Both the position numbers and the translations under genes were made by a program. The notes under the pieces are model-generated. The model worked only from the letters and a program-made list of their open reading frames with translations. It was not told the DNA's origin and did no database searches. Below are positions 13,701 through 20,888 of a DNA stretch of 64,000 bases, one piece after another. Positions within the stretch are counted from its first letter, which is position 1, and the number at the start of each line of letters is the position of its first letter. The stretch is from VXOI01 sp965203005 (lineage in GTDB: Bacteria; Chloroflexota; Dehalococcoidia; Lucifugimonadales; UBA3495). The stretch covers positions 3,100,001 to 3,164,000 of the forward strand of contig CBDBBS010000002.1 of NCBI GenBank assembly GCA_965203005.1. Reading direction: 5' to 3'.

Positions 13701-16700
13701 CAGGGTAACCACCGAGAAGATCTTGGCCTGCTCCCCCGCCGCGAAGGTCAGGGTCTCGGTACGGGCCACGAAGTCCTGTCCCAGGCTGGTGGCCGTCACG
13801 TTGCCGTGCGAGGTCGCTTCGCCGTCCACGGTGGCGACCTTCACGGTCACCTCCTGCGGCGCGGCCCCGTTGAGGCTCACGGTGAATTCCACCTGGCTAT
13901 CGGCCTCGCCCGCGTGGGTGTCGTCTATCGAAAACGCCAGGTCGTTGTCATAGAGATACAGCGTCCTGTAGGGGACCCCCTGGTTTTGCGAGTCCGGCGG
14001 TCCGATATACGCAGGGGAGTAGCCCGTGCCCTCGAGTATCTTGAAGCTCAGGCTGCCGTCGGCCTCCACGGTGCTGTCGTCCACCGTGGCCATGGACAGC
14101 TCCACCTCGGCAACTCCCTGGGCGAATGTCACGGTCGCCGGCTGTGTGCCTGAGAGGAAGTCTCCCGCCTGCGTGATGTCCAGGTTGACCGTGATGGCCC
14201 TGTTCGCTAAGTCTCCCTCCGTCGCAACACTGAAGCACTTGCCTTGAATGGTGACGTAGCAAACGCGACCTCCCGACTCCTGTGGGACCAGGCGCTGGAG
14301 CGAGACCACGACATCGTCGCCCTCCTCGGTATGGAAAGTGGACAGGCTGAAGGCTATTCCGTAGTCAATGTCGTCGTCCCAGATGGTGCCCGTGCCGGTA
14401 CCGTCCGCCAGCGTCAGCTCCGAGGGGTTGCTGAGCACCAGGTTGAAGGTCTCGTCGCCCTCGTCCAGCTGGTCGTCCAGCAGGGACACGCTGACGGTCT
14501 TCTCAGTCTCCCCGATGGCGAAATTAAGCGTCCCGCCGGCCGCGGTGAAGTCCGCGTCGCTGGTAGCGGCGGTTGTGGACCCGTCCTCCCCCGTGGCCCA
14601 GTCCACAGAGGCTGCCCGTTCGTTGTTGGCCTGGGACAGCGATACGGTGAACTCGATGGTCCCGTCTGCCTCCTCCGCCGAGGCGTCGGATACGGATACG
14701 CCAGGCAGTACGTAGTCGTTATCGTTTACCGCGGTGGTAACGGAGCGCACGTACCACGAGGAACCCTGGTACTCCTTTTGCCGGTAGCAGTGTTCGTCGT
14801 CGCAACCTCGGCTCCACATGTACTCCAGTTCCACGGTGATGGACCCGTCGGTCTCGTCCACACCGTCGTCGGTTGTCGGCACATTTAGCGTGGCGGTTGA
14901 CTGGTCGGCGGCGAAGGTAACCGTCTGGGGAGCGGCGCCCGAGATGTATTCGCCCTCCTGGGTCACATTCACCGTCACCTCCAGGGGCCGCGTCATGGCG
15001 TCGGGCTTGCCCCCGTGGCGGTGCAGGGTGAAGGTTGCGGCGTCTCCCTCGTCGACGGAGGTTTGGTCCGCCTTGATGCGCACCCCCATGGTGTTGCTGT
15101 AGTACCGGTAGGTAATGCTCGACGGGGTCCCCACCTGGTACTGGGGGTAGTAGCCGCAGGCCGCCGGGTTGTCCGGGCAGTAGTAGGGTGCCAGCTCCAA
15201 GCTCCCGGATCGGCCCAGCGCTTTGGCGTAGCCCAAGTCCCCGATGCTGACGCCGGTTGCCTGGCCCGGCTCGAATCCATGTCCCTTGATCCAGGTCCTG
15301 GTCTCCGTCTCGTCCTGAAGCGGCGCGGGCCGGTGGCCGGTATAGGTGCGGTCGTAGTCCAGCGGCAGCCTGCCGGACGTGTCGCCGGTGCGGGTGAAGG
15401 GAAGAACTACCTGGTACCTTCCGTCGTAGAATTCGCTGGTTGTCGAGGACCCGGTCACCGTGGGTATGTCGTCGTCCTGGACCCAGACCAGGGCCGACGC
15501 GTTGTGCAGGGCGACGTAGTCGTCGTCCGCGTCGTTCAGGACCGTGGCGTGGTAGGTGCTGTTGCCGTAGTTCAGGCTGTCGTCGGTGGTCTGGCGGGTA
15601 ATGGTCGCCGTCCGGGTCCCGGCCGGGAAGTCCACGGTGACCACCTCGGTGTCGAAGTGGATGTGGTTTTCAGGCGTGGTGATTCCCCGGGTGGGATCGT
15701 CCAGGTCCGCCTGGGTCACCCGATACCTGACCCGGTTCAGTTCGAGCCGGGCCTGCAGGGCGTTGTCAGTGGGCGTGCTGCGGGTGACCGTGAAGGACAC
15801 CGGCTGTCCCTCGTTCACCCACGCCTGGTCTTTCGTGACGGACACCGAGGGCTTGACGCCGTCGTCGTCGTAGATGGTGAATGTGTGCGAATTGGGCCAG
15901 CCGGCCCGGTAATTCGTGCCGTCCTCCAGCGTTACCGTTAGCTTGCCGATGTCCTCGGCGGTGGTGTCGTCCTCGGTCGAGATCGTGACTGTGGCGGTCG
16001 CTTGCTGTAGACCGAAGCTGACGGTCTGGGGCAGGGCGCCGGTGGTGTAGTCTCCGGTCTCGGTCACCTCCAGGGTCACCGTCAGGGGGGTCCTGCCTGT
16101 CCTGGTCAACTCCAGGGTTATCGAATCTCCCTCGGCCACCCGCAGGGTGGGGGTGAGCAGTTTCACCGTTTCCAGGTTGGTCTCCCTGACGGTTACGGTA
16201 TCGCTGCCGCCGGATGGGCGTGCCACCCAGTAGGTCCTGGGCTCGCCGATGGCCGGCGGGTCCAGCAGCGTGGCGGTGACGGTGTGGGAACCGGCCCTCA
16301 GGCCGTCGTTGGTTGTGGTGATGGTGTGCTCCACGGTGGCGTCGCCAGCGGGGAACACCACGGTGTCGCGGCGGTTGTCGGCTTGAGGGGCGGTCTTGGT
16401 GACCTGCAGCCACACGGTCAGTTCGTCGGCCGTGTTGCCAGTGCGGGTGAGGGTCAACACCACGTCGCTGCCTTCGTCAACGGCCTCCGCCTGGGCTTCC
16501 ACCATGACCACCGATTCGTCGTCCTCGATGACCGCGTGGTGGACGAGTTGGAACACACCGTCCTGGAGGACGGCATTGACGGGGTTCGTCAGGACAACGT
16601 GGAAGCGGTCTCTGTATCCGGCGATGGAGTTCTGCAGGACTTCCACCGTGACAACGGCGCCGGTATCCCCCGGGGCGAAGGTGAGGGTCCCATTGCTGTG

Positions 16701-19700
16701 GATGATATTGAGGCCATCGCCGGTGAAGTGGTCGCGGGCCCCGTAGTCTACGGTCACGGTTTTGAGAGGGGGCACGGCGGCGAGCAGGTCCACCCAGATG
16801 TCGACGGTCCCGACGCCTTCACTGACCACGGTGCTGGTGTCGCGGAACCCCAGCACGGGCAGCGGGTCGGTGTTCCGGACGACGATGCTGGCTGATGAGT
16901 TGTCTGCGTCTATCTCGTAGGCGTCGTCCGACAGCAGTTCGACGGTGAACTCCGCATCGTCGTCGTAGCCGTCGTTTCTATGGGTCAGGTAGGCCCGGGT
17001 AATGGACGAAGACCCGGCGTGAATGGTGTGGGTCTGGTTTCCCAGGGTACTGTCGTACACTGAATTGCCCGTCTCGGTGTGGTCTACCTTGACCCGGAGG
17101 GGCTCGCCGGTATGCCCGTTGTGGGAAATCCGGTAGTAGAGCAGGTTCCCTTCGTCCACGCGAGGGGTGATGGCCTCAACGCTCACGATGTACGGGTCGT
17201 TGTCCAGGATGGCGCCGGTGACGGTGGCGGCGCCCGCCGGCACCCAGAACTCGGCTGGCCCAGGGCGCAGCGTTGCCTCGTAGTGGTGGTCCGGCCCCCG
17301 GAAGCTGTCGTCGGGCTGGCGGTATGTGAAATGCAAGAGGGACATGCCCGCGTCCATGCCGAACACGTGGTACTGCTGATCCCCCACCGGCCCGGCAATG
17401 ATGGGGATTTCCAGGGGATTCTTGTCCTCTCCCGTGCGGGTAATCTCCAATACCAGGTCGTTGCCCTCCTCGACCTCCGCGTGGTTAAAGGCGATCGACA
17501 CCTGCGGAGCCGTGTCGTTGTCCGCCACCTGCACGGTCAACGAGTTCGATCCCACTAAGTCGTAATGCGGCTCGTCAGCCACTGTGAACGTTATGGCATT
17601 ATCGCGAATGTCTCGCCAGTCGTCGGGCGGCATGATGGCCACTTCCCTGGTAGTCTCTCCCGCCGCAAACACGATGCTCGAAGGGACCTCAACCGCCTCC
17701 GAAATGAAATTGCCCGCGAGGAACCCTCCGGGATCGTCCACCGACACACCCACGATCAGCTCGTTTGCGGTGTTGTGGCCCCGGGTCAGGGTGAACGTGG
17801 CGGTTTCCCCCTCCGCAATGCTGGTGTCGTCCACCGACAGAGCGATCGTGGGCCGGTCGTCGTCCAGTATTACCGCCGTTTTGGTTGACAGGAGTAGTGT
17901 TTCACCAGTGAGCACAGAGGGAATGAGCAGGCTGGCCATAAAGGTATCCCGGGGTTCATACACGGAATCGTCCCAGGTGGAGACGGTCAGCGTCTCGGTC
18001 TGGGTGACGTACTCCACGAACTGGTCTGTCATTGGGACGGCAGGGAACACCACATCGTGGACCTGGTCAGTGGAGTTGGTGCCGTCGGCCATGACCTGGT
18101 TGGGCTCCCAGGTGCGCACCTGGACCGGATACGACTCCAGGGGGTTCCCAAATTGGCGCTCCAGGGTAATGGTGAGGGCCTGTCCCTCAGGAACCTGTTT
18201 GGGCTGGACCGATTTGATCTTGACAAGCGTCCCTAACACCAGGTCAGGCCAGATGGTCTTCTTCCTATCGCCGCTCACCGTCCAGTACTGGGCCTCGTCG
18301 GCGGGACTGAGGGCGGTTCCACCGGCAGCGTCCTCTATCTGCTTTATCTCAGCGGAGTACTGCCACAGACTGTGGTCGACGAACCCGTTGTCCAGCACCT
18401 CGATTCGCCCGACCACCTGTCTCTGGTTTCCTGTCAGGGTCAGCGGGAACTCTTGGTAGCGATTTCCCGTTTCCGGATCTATGGGCCAGCTGGAGTGGCG
18501 AGGACTGTCCCAGCCCCGGTTGTGTTCCACCCTGATGACAAAGGTTGCGGTCGTGCCGGTGTCCGCGGCGCGTCGGCTGACCAGGAAATGAGCAGGGTGG
18601 GGCTCCTCCAGCTCGTGGCTCACTACGAAGCCGCGGTCGTCCTCATAGTAGAAAGTCCCCTCCGCCGGGCCGGGGGTACAGGTGCCGCCCACGTCACAGG
18701 TCCGGTAGGACTCGCCCTCTTCCCAGTGCTGACTGTCGGGGCTGATCCGACCCCACTGGAGGGTGAGTTCCTGGGCAGTGTCGTTATCGGTCACCGACAG
18801 GGTCGTGAAGGCGCCGCTGTTCCCGGACTGGCCCAGGTAGTAACCGGTTCCGGGCAGGACGCGGACATCGACCGAACCAGCGCTTCCCTGTTCCCGCTGG
18901 TCGTCAGGAAAAGTCAGGATCAGGGTCTGGGTGGTGGCATTGGCCGGGAAGGTCACCTCGGTGGGGAGGACGGGAGCCGGGTCCCAATGGTTGCTCCGAA
19001 GCCGGTCGTCAGGGTCGTCTATTCCGATGTTCACGATGAGGGGCTGCGCCGTGTCGCCCCCGGTCCGGGTGAAGGTGACGGTGGTACTCTCGCCCTCGGT
19101 GACGGAGGTGGGGTTGGCGGTTACGGAGACGTACGCACTGCCGCTCGGCGGGTCGTTGATCTCGACGTCAGCTCTGTCCGGCTGGCCTGTGGTGTAGCGG
19201 TCGGCGCCGTCCACCTGGCTGATGTTGGCAATTGCCGCAATCAACAGGTCCGTGCCGGCCTCGGCGACCCCGTCCACGTAGGGATAGACGGTGAATTCGG
19301 CGTGCCCCTTCCAGGCCTCGATGGTAACGTGGTGGTCTTGCGTGCTGGGGTTGCTCTGTTGCCCACTCCGGTTGGGTTCCCTGGTGCGGACCCGGATGGT
19401 TACGGGCTTGCTCATCGGACCGTCCACCCGGTAAAGGGTGTACACGACGGCTTCCCCCTCCGTCACGGTGAGAACGTCGCTTTCAATCGAAATTGTGCCG
19501 TTGCTGGGGCCGCCGTCGGTGGCGTCGATAGTCGTCTCGCGGAACCCCGACTTCACGGTCCAGTACTCCGCCTCCTCGCCGGATGTCATATCGCCGCCGC
19601 TGTAATGCCGGAGCGGCCTTATGGACGCCCAGTAGTCCCAGTTGGATTCGGATTGTCCATTGGCTGTGACCGTGAATTCCTCCTTCACCTCCAGGGCACT

Positions 19701-20801
19701 GCCCGTGAGCTCAAGCGGGTAGTCCTTGTACAGGCGGCCGGTGACGGTGTCCTCGGTCCAGTCCTCCAGCCTCCAGTCGTCGCCGCTGCGGTCGGTCTCG
19801 ATCCGTACCGTGAAGGTTGCTGGATTGCCAGTGTTCGCGTCCTGTTGCCTGCGCTTGATGACGAAGGCCAGTTTGTCGCCTTCGGCAACATCGGCGTCGT
19901 TCACGCCGTCTTTGCCGAAGTTGAGTTCCAATTCCTGGGCGGCGTCGTTGTCGGTGACGGCCGTACTGGCCTCGGTCTCGAACCCCGTGTGTCCAAGGAG
20001 GTATGGGACAGTCTGCTGCATCCGGACCGGCTCAACCTCCAGCGTGATCGAGGCGTCCAATACATCCCGGTGGTCGTCCAAGGTCTGCAGGCTGACCGTG
20101 GCGGTGGACGAGTTTGCCCCGAACTCCACGCGGGTTGGCAGGGCGGGGGGTGGGTGCCAGTGGTTGCCCCGGGTGAAGCCGCTGGGATCATGGACACCGA
20201 CCTTTACGGTCAGAGGGGAAACGGTATCGCCTGTGCGGATCAGCGAGAAAGATGCCGAGTCGCCCTCAGTTATGCTCGCTGAGTCGCTCGCGATGCTGAC
20301 GCGGGGGATGGTGGACGGCGGGTCCAGTATGGTGAATTCGGCTTCAGCCTGGGCATCGAGCGAGTAGGAACCGCTGGTGCTGGGCACCAGTTTTGCCTTC
20401 AGGATGTGGCTGGCCTCAGCCGATTCATCAACACCATCAACGTAGGCAGCAACCTCGAAGATCCTGTAATTGGAAGCCCCGGCCGCGGGGAACGTGAACT
20501 GTAGAGTCCGAAGACTGGGGTTGTTTCCATTGCCGTCATCCAGGTTGGGTTCCCAGATCTCGACATCCACGGTCACATCTGACCCGGGCATTCCACTGGC
20601 CGTCCGGGTTATACGGAACCGGGCCTCGGCCCCTTCGTAGACCTTGGGAAGCCCGGAGTAGAGGGATTCGATCTTGAAAGAGGGCGTTTGGGTCTGTGCC
20701 TGCGCCGGGGACGTGAAAGCAGCAAGAATCAGCGCTGCCAACCCCAAGGCTGTCGCGGTAATGAGAATGAGAAAAGCGGCTGCCTTGGGGCAACGAATCA
20801 A
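1..20801 (-). CDS. Giant secreted Calx-beta / Ig-like repeat protein (3' end outside window)
   Basis: A single open frame runs from a TTG at 20801 to the left edge: at least 6,933 codons with no stop. I checked the frame at about 0.13, 4.9, 10.0, 15.1 and 20.8 kb and it is continuous. TTG is chosen because AGGAGG lies 8 nt upstream and translation gives a classic signal peptide (MIRCPKAAAFLILITATALG..., likely cleavage after AQA at residue 35). Residues about 40-5,630 hold about 45 Calx-beta-like units (by my count) with VSFEQ..YTVAEG starts and acidic SITDDDVP ends, the usual Ca2+-binding loop. Two DUF11-like domains lie at about 4,280-4,500. Then come a unique W/C-containing domain (about 5,640-5,800), an Fn3 domain (about 5,800-5,915), a SwmB-like domain (about 5,920-6,010) and Ig-like repeats to the edge. 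Calx-beta repeats in bacteria are typical of surface or secreted adhesins, so adhesion is inferred. The anchor or secretion signal at the C terminus is not visible. Confidence 0.93.
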   Translation of the reverse strand, partial: MIRCPKAAAFLILITATALGLAALILAAFTSPAQAQTQTPSFKIESLYSGLPKVYEGAEARFRITRTASGMPGSDVTVDVEIWEPNLDDGNGNNPSLRTLQFTFPAAGASNYRIFEVAAYVDGVDESAEASHILKAKLVPSTSGSYSLDAQAEAEFTILDPPSTIPRVSIASDSASITEGDSASFSLIRTGDTVSPLTVKVGVHDPSGFTRGNHWHPPPALPTRVEFGANSSTATVSLQTLDDHRDVLDASITLEVEPVRMQQTVPYLLGHTGFETEASTAVTDNDAAQELELNFGKDGVNDADVAEGDKLAFVIKRRQQDANTGNPATFTVRIETDRSGDDWRLEDWTEDTVTGRLYKDYPLELTGSALEVKEEFTVTANGQSESNWDYWASIRPLRHYSGGDMTSGEEAEYWTVKSGFRETTIDATDGGPSNGTISIESDVLTVTEGEAVVYTLYRVDGPMSKPVTIRVRTREPNRSGQQSNPSTQDHHVTIEAWKGHAEFTVYPYVDGVAEAGTDLLIAAIANISQVDGADRYTTGQPDRADVEINDPPSGSAYVSVTANPTSVTEGESTTVTFTRTGGDTAQPLIVNIGIDDPDDRLRSNHWDPAPVLPTEVTFPANATTQTLILTFPDDQREQGSAGSVDVRVLPGTGYYLGQSGNSGAFTTLSVTDNDTAQELTLQWGRISPDSQHWEEGESYRTCDVGGTCTPGPAEGTFYYEDDRGFVVSHELEEPHPAHFLVSRRAADTGTTATFVIRVEHNRGWDSPRHSSWPIDPETGNRYQEFPLTLTGNQRQVVGRIEVLDNGFVDHSLWQYSAEIKQIEDAAGGTALSPADEAQYWTVSGDRKKTIWPDLVLGTLVKIKSVQPKQVPEGQALTITLERQFGNPLESYPVQVRTWEPNQVMADGTNSTDQVHDVVFPAVPMTDQFVEYVTQTETLTVSTWDDSVYEPRDTFMASLLIPSVLTGETLLLSTKTAVILDDDRPTIALSVDDTSIAEGETATFTLTRGHNTANELIVGVSVDDPGGFLAGNFISEAVEVPSSIVFAAGETTREVAIMPPDDWRDIRDNAITFTVADEPHYDLVGSNSLTVQVADNDTAPQVSIAFNHAEVEEGNDLVLEITRTGEDKNPLEIPIIAGPVGDQQYHVFGMDAGMSLLHFTYRQPDDSFRGPDHHYEATLRPGPAEFWVPAGAATVTGAILDNDPYIVSVEAITPRVDEGNLLYYRISHNGHTGEPLRVKVDHTETGNSVYDSTLGNQTHTIHAGSSSITRAYLTHRNDGYDDDAEFTVELLSDDAYEIDADNSSASIVVRNTDPLPVLGFRDTSTVVSEGVGTVDIWVDLLAAVPPLKTVTVDYGARDHFTGDGLNIIHSNGTLTFAPGDTGAVVTVEVLQNSIAGYRDRFHVVLTNPVNAVLQDGVFQLVHHAVIEDDESVVMVEAQAEAVDEGSDVVLTLTRTGNTADELTVWLQVTKTAPQADNRRDTVVFPAGDATVEHTITTTNDGLRAGSHTVTATLLDPPAIGEPRTYWVARPSGGSDTVTVRETNLETVKLLTPTLRVAEGDSITLELTRTGRTPLTVTLEVTETGDYTTGALPQTVSFGLQQATATVTISTEDDTTAEDIGKLTVTLEDGTNYRAGWPNSHTFTIYDDDGVKPSVSVTKDQAWVNEGQPVSFTVTRSTPTDNALQARLELNRVRYRVTQADLDDPTRGITTPENHIHFDTEVVTVDFPAGTRTATITRQTTDDSLNYGNSTYHATVLNDADDDYVALHNASALVWVQDDDIPTVTGSSTTSEFYDGRYQVVLPFTRTGDTSGRLPLDYDRTYTGHRPAPLQDETETRTWIKGHGFEPGQATGVSIGDLGYAKALGRSGSLELAPYYCPDNPAACGYYPQYQVGTPSSITYRYYSNTMGVRIKADQTSVDEGDAATFTLHRHGGKPDAMTRPLEVTVNVTQEGEYISGAAPQTVTFAADQSTATLNVPTTDDGVDETDGSITVELEYMWSRGCDDEHCYRQKEYQGSSWYVRSVTTAVNDNDYVLPGVSVSDASAEEADGTIEFTVSLSQANNERAASVDWATGEDGSTTAATSDADFTAAGGTLNFAIGETEKTVSVSLLDDQLDEGDETFNLVLSNPSELTLADGTGTGTIWDDDIDYGIAFSLSTFHTEEGDDVVVSLQRLVPQESGGRVCYVTIQGKCFSVATEGDLANRAITVNLDITQAGDFLSGTQPATVTFAQGVAEVELSMATVDDSTVEADGSLSFKILEGTGYSPAYIGPPDSQNQGVPYRTLYLYDNDLAFSIDDTHAGEADSQVEFTVSLNGAAPQEVTVKVATVDGEATSHGNVTATSLGQDFVARTETLTFAAGEQAKIFSVVTLNDTIHERNETFTAQLATPTQNLNRYNSARRWSTLTSLADDTGVGTIVDDDQALIASVSRVYSVVSEDQVGPVRFTVELSHPVTTASERNPAVGWRTVPGTAALGEDYQGADGKLTFQPGVNTGFIDVDIVDDNLFESALETFSVELVAGESRLVAISSTDAAFEVSIRDNETLTASIAPDAGTVAEGNDAPFTVTLAGGVPADDVSVPFETAGTATVTDDYAPPKGAITFPPGDASGQAGVLEIPAGQSRGTITFPVLADGIDDDDETLKVEIFSVATDQRAGSVSATGNIATTTILDQDSLTVSIEDAPSVTEGAAATFTITLSTPSDQDVSAGWATKEAGDALDAGETAVPDEDYPAASGTVSIPAGDRSATFSLATTEDSLVEGSETFVVVLEEATIGNSSPPEMVPLGVTEAEGTIDDNDTAPTGLTISSFLPRQVDEDAGATDITVTVALDGTAQFTVETPVTVEMIDRPGVQNNASLGVDYTATTSNVTIPAGESSVTAVITLTPVDDSLSEDDEVARLSAKSTAFAGSTGKGVKIVDNDVEPGQVMLTVAPDTVAESASSVQLTVTGTLSGVSSRVVDTVVSLELGDDTATAGEDFESATATLTIPAGEMSATATMTLEVLDDDIAEGDETLEITGTVPGTIVATPADVVIEDDDQEPTGIFLVATTGPINEGSGATTIPVRATLLGGGTRSVDTEVAMSVLDVSATVSDDYTAAWDSSTLTIPAGEFSATANLTLTPVEDSVYEGDEQIAIRGLNSDPGLPVNGVRLTILDNDPRPTTVILSLDTDTVTEGSGTHFPMITATLEGDSTLTSDVNFTVNIKGDTQRSQSYTAYLFSPLSIQAGQPSGTADLWIIGTDDDVDDEDETVTIGGESDNPDLTVVSADLTIANDDTSGVRVSHTSLTVREGEQEFYSVALTSEPTSNVVLTVDVPANAGFTVNPGTLNFGPRGWGWKRVYVTGIEDPDGDDEPAAEISHSLSSSDAKYAGASSDNVAVTVRDDDDPLVEVSFGSSTYEVNEGDAVDVTVTLSVDPERPVTIPVTATAQDGATNADYSGVPIDVTFASGETDKTVTITTIQDTDNDDGESVKLGFGTLPDRVTAGTPSEATVNITDDDVPEVTVSFEQGSYTVAEGGSVTVKVKLSADPERTVTIPLTQANQDEASNSDYSGVPANIIFNSGDTEQTFDFEAIQDTVDDDGESVKLGFGSTLPDSVTKGSPDETVVSIIDDDVPEVTVSFEQGSYTVAEGDTVTVKVKLSADPERTVEVPITATNMDGADAVDFSGVPASVTFDSGDTEKTFEFEATDDTEDDDGESVKLGFGSSLPDGVTSTSPDEAVVSITDDDVPSVNVSFEQATYTVAEGESVAVKVVLSADPERTVTIPLLKVNQDGASSSDYSGVPANVVFNSGDTEKTFDFDAAADDANDDGESVRVSFGTMPEQVSAGTPSATTVSITDDDVPEVTVSFEQGSYTVAEGGSVTVKVKLSADPERQVVIPIQVTEEDGATSADYSNVPLEITISAGETEKSFAFEATPDTVDDDGESVKLGFGSSLPDGVTSTSPDEAVVSITDDDTAGVTISETSLEIDEGDSDTYTVVLDTEPTDDVTVTMGGITGTDLTLNKTTLTFTTVNWNTAQTVRVTAGQDDDAADEDEVTITHTVASTGDTDYDGIAVGNVAVTVTDDDTAGVTISKPSLDIDEGDSDTYTIVFNTEPAGNVTLTIGGVTGTDVSLNRNSITFTPGNWQVVRTVTVTAGEDDDAVDEEEVTITHTLTSGDDSDYDGMAVDSVAVRVSDDDTAGVTVSEASLEIEEGDFDDYTVVLDTEPASNVTVTIGGIADTDLSLDKTTLTFTTGNWNTAQTVRVTAEQDADAVDEEVVTITHTVSSTADTQYDGVAAGSVAVTVTDDEVPSLDLTLTMEPPTHSDTGGDGKVNLGDTLTYRAVADNTGNVPLDNVRIKDNLVHSSGIDCGILRVGATCTTTAEYTIVQADVEAGSVTNTATATSDGVADKTVTRQTPVDQVEDLELEKTTVADGFDGTGESISYSYRATNTGTVSLSGTLEIEDDKIASGDITCPSVPGSGIAPGMFLTCTGSYTTVQDDVDAGKVTNEATATLGSVTSGSDSVTVNWRAPLGSEPQLSVSSGEDDEDAGSFTFTVTLNPSSLQTVTVDYATSDRTATSGADYTATSGTLTFSPGDTTKNVTVTISDDDVDEPNETFTLTLSDAVNASIPIPTGTSTIRDDDTAGVTISDTSLEVDEGDSDTYTVVLDSQPTHTVTITVNDPANTDVTAEPASLTFTPSNWDTAKTVTVTASQDNGHDDEDGTVTHTAASTDTKYDGISIADVSVNVTDDDDVPVTVSFEQASYTVAEGNSVAIKVKLSADPERTVAVPISATDMGGASSSDYTIAPQTVVFDSGDTEQTFSFSATDDAEDDDGEQVRLNFSTLPPRITSTGPSQAVVSITDDDVPSVTVSFEQASYTVAEGSTVTVKVVLSANPERTVTIPLTHSGQDGASSSDYSSVPANVEFNRGETEKTFDFEATDDAVNDDGESVKLGFGSSLPAGVTKGSPGEAVVSISDDDVPQVMVSFEESSYTVGEGSSETIKVVLSADPERAVEVPITVTNMDGAVAADYSGIPENLTFNSGETEKSFTFSATDDSDNDDDEGVRLTFGALPARVSSTAPSQAVISITDTDMPSVTVSFSSGTHSVIEGESASITVTLSADPERTVAIPITATHQDDASADDYSDLPANVVFDSGETTKTFNVMITDDEEDGNDESVKLGFGTLPNAVSEGAITETVISIIDNDGGGPGDNKQQPVGDPTEVTVSFGQAAYTTAEGNSVTVTVSLDVDPQRTVTIPLTASNQGGASNSDYSGVPTEVEFLTGETEKTFDFAATQDTLDDDGESVKLTFGTLPDAVSAGATNETTISITDDDLPSITVSFGQSSYTVAEGSTVSVKVKLSADPERTVEVPITVTTMDGADAADFSGVPGSVVFNSGDTEKTFNFEAIDDAVDDDGEAVRLTFGTLPARVSSAAPSQAVVSIADDDVPSITGRFEQATYTVAEGDTVAVKVVLSANPERSVTIPLTKTNQGGASSADYSMPQNVVFNSGDTEKTFDFQATQDTVDDDDESVRLGFGSSLPNGVTEGSPDETVVSITDDDVPSVAVSFEQAAYEVGEGSNITVKVKLSADPERTVTLPLTKTNQGGASSADYFSVPVNVVFNSGDTEKTFDFSAADDDVDDDNESVKLGLGPSLPNGVTKGSPEETVVSIMDDDQTPHTEAPDCESVAWCADVAFASTESKDWGRLGLGLGYHAEQEPYLRYSSLSDNRFTFRGKEYQVWSMFANPGTHPDVGPTSPGRIPGYATFSANVMEVVEGKVKNGVVLDHRRDWTLYVGIIALPFTDIVNSNGSVGTFIWHNPELQNLFADWTDGNTYEIMIVEDPVSERPEPPVTAPMAPRYLRAIPGDGSVTAIWKQPLKDGNSDITHYRLQWKPGTESWSNPNAVEEATVQPPSGGSSEVLHTVSGLSNYALYTLRVIAVNGVGDSEPSAEHFGMPQGESLYVTDTVVNGNQLEITYERTLDSSSVPSKEAYWVLVNGAPRNITGVSISGRSVILTLDEPAKRVIRATDKVEFRYVTPPSGALAIKDTAGNYAKSCEFGEPPSEARNETDPGLLEPVTAEFKMVPETHGGPGSEVVFQIEFSEPVRVNMGPNYAYLLDVEGGTVTSAWWLDGDTTIWEILLKPASNGAVKVVLSADRACDARGAPCGSGERRLDTRIQQTIPGPSTLNLNSNSPASGTPGIEGLPQTGQTLNATTSGIQDQDGMTGAVFSYQWIRLNLATATGTEIIGATGQTYTVTDQDQGMALKVRVTFTDDAGNGESLTSFAVLVSSGQERDAKPANSPATGAPGITGSPEVGQTLTATTAAIADKNGISTAVFAYQWLANDAPIVGARSSAYTLVTDDEGKAIKVRVSFTDDKGNKESLTSTATEAVSPAVQQLITNSPATGAPTISGTAQVGETLTADVSGIADSDGLTGVSYSYQWIANDENLDTDILGATGSSYTLVAADEGTTIKVRVSFTDDANHQEALTSAATAVVAAKPNSPATGAPAISGTAQVGETLTADVSGIADSDGLTGVSYSYQWIANDENLDTDISGATGSSYTLVAADEGKAIKLRVSFTDDANHQEALTSSATAVVAARPNSPATGAPAISGTAQVGETLTADVSGIADADGLTNVSYSYQWIANDGNSDSDIPAATGSTYTLVEADEGKTIKVKVSFTDDAGNDEVLTSAATAAVAAKPNSPATGAPTISGTAQVGETLTADVSGIADSDGLTGVSYSYQWIANDENLDTDILGATGSSYTLVTADEGKAIKLRVSFTDDANHQEVLISAATAVVAAKPNSPATGAPAISGTAQVGETLTADVSGIADADGLTNVSYSYQWIANDGNSDSDIPAATGSTYTLVEADEGKTIKVKVSFTDDAGNDEVLTSAATAAVAAKPNSPATGAPTISGTAQVGETLTADVSGIADSDGLTGVSYSYQWIANDENLDTDILGATGSSYTLVTADEGT
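3900..20690 (-). repeat. Array of about 45 Calx-beta-like coding repeats
   Basis: Within the giant gene, units of about 90-130 codons recur. The promoter-proximal (N-terminal) units are diverged; those between about 10.7 and 3.9 kb are much more alike, with near-identical segments such as VSFEQATYTVAEG, LSADPERTVTIPL, DDDGESVKLGFG and VVSITDDDVP. The array is interrupted at about 7,310-7,960 by two DUF11-like domains (motifs such as NLGDTLTYRAVADNTGNV). The gradient from diverged to similar units suggests newer duplication towards the C-terminal side. Confidence 0.85.
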
Positions 20802-20809
20802 AGCCAAGG

Positions 20810-20815
20810 CCTCCT
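20810..20815 (-). promoter_or_regulatory. Shine-Dalgarno AGGAGG of the giant gene
   Basis: Read on the minus strand, AGGAGG is followed by 8 nt and then TTG at 20801. A second TTG two codons upstream is only 2 nt from the AGGAGG, and an in-frame TAG lies just before it, so 20801 is the best start. Confidence 0.8.
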
Positions 20816-20888
20816 ACACCAGCAGGCGGTCTTCAGCCCCCATTCCCTATCCGCGATTGACCTGTTCATTGAGTAGCGCTTGCTCGTT

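Noticed and set aside
1..20801. Dozens of plus-strand ORFs up to 636 codons, Ser/Val/Thr- or Gly/Arg-rich
   Set aside because: All are antisense or frame-shifted shadows of the giant minus-strand repeat gene; their periodic sequences mirror the repeats and they lack ribosome binding sites.
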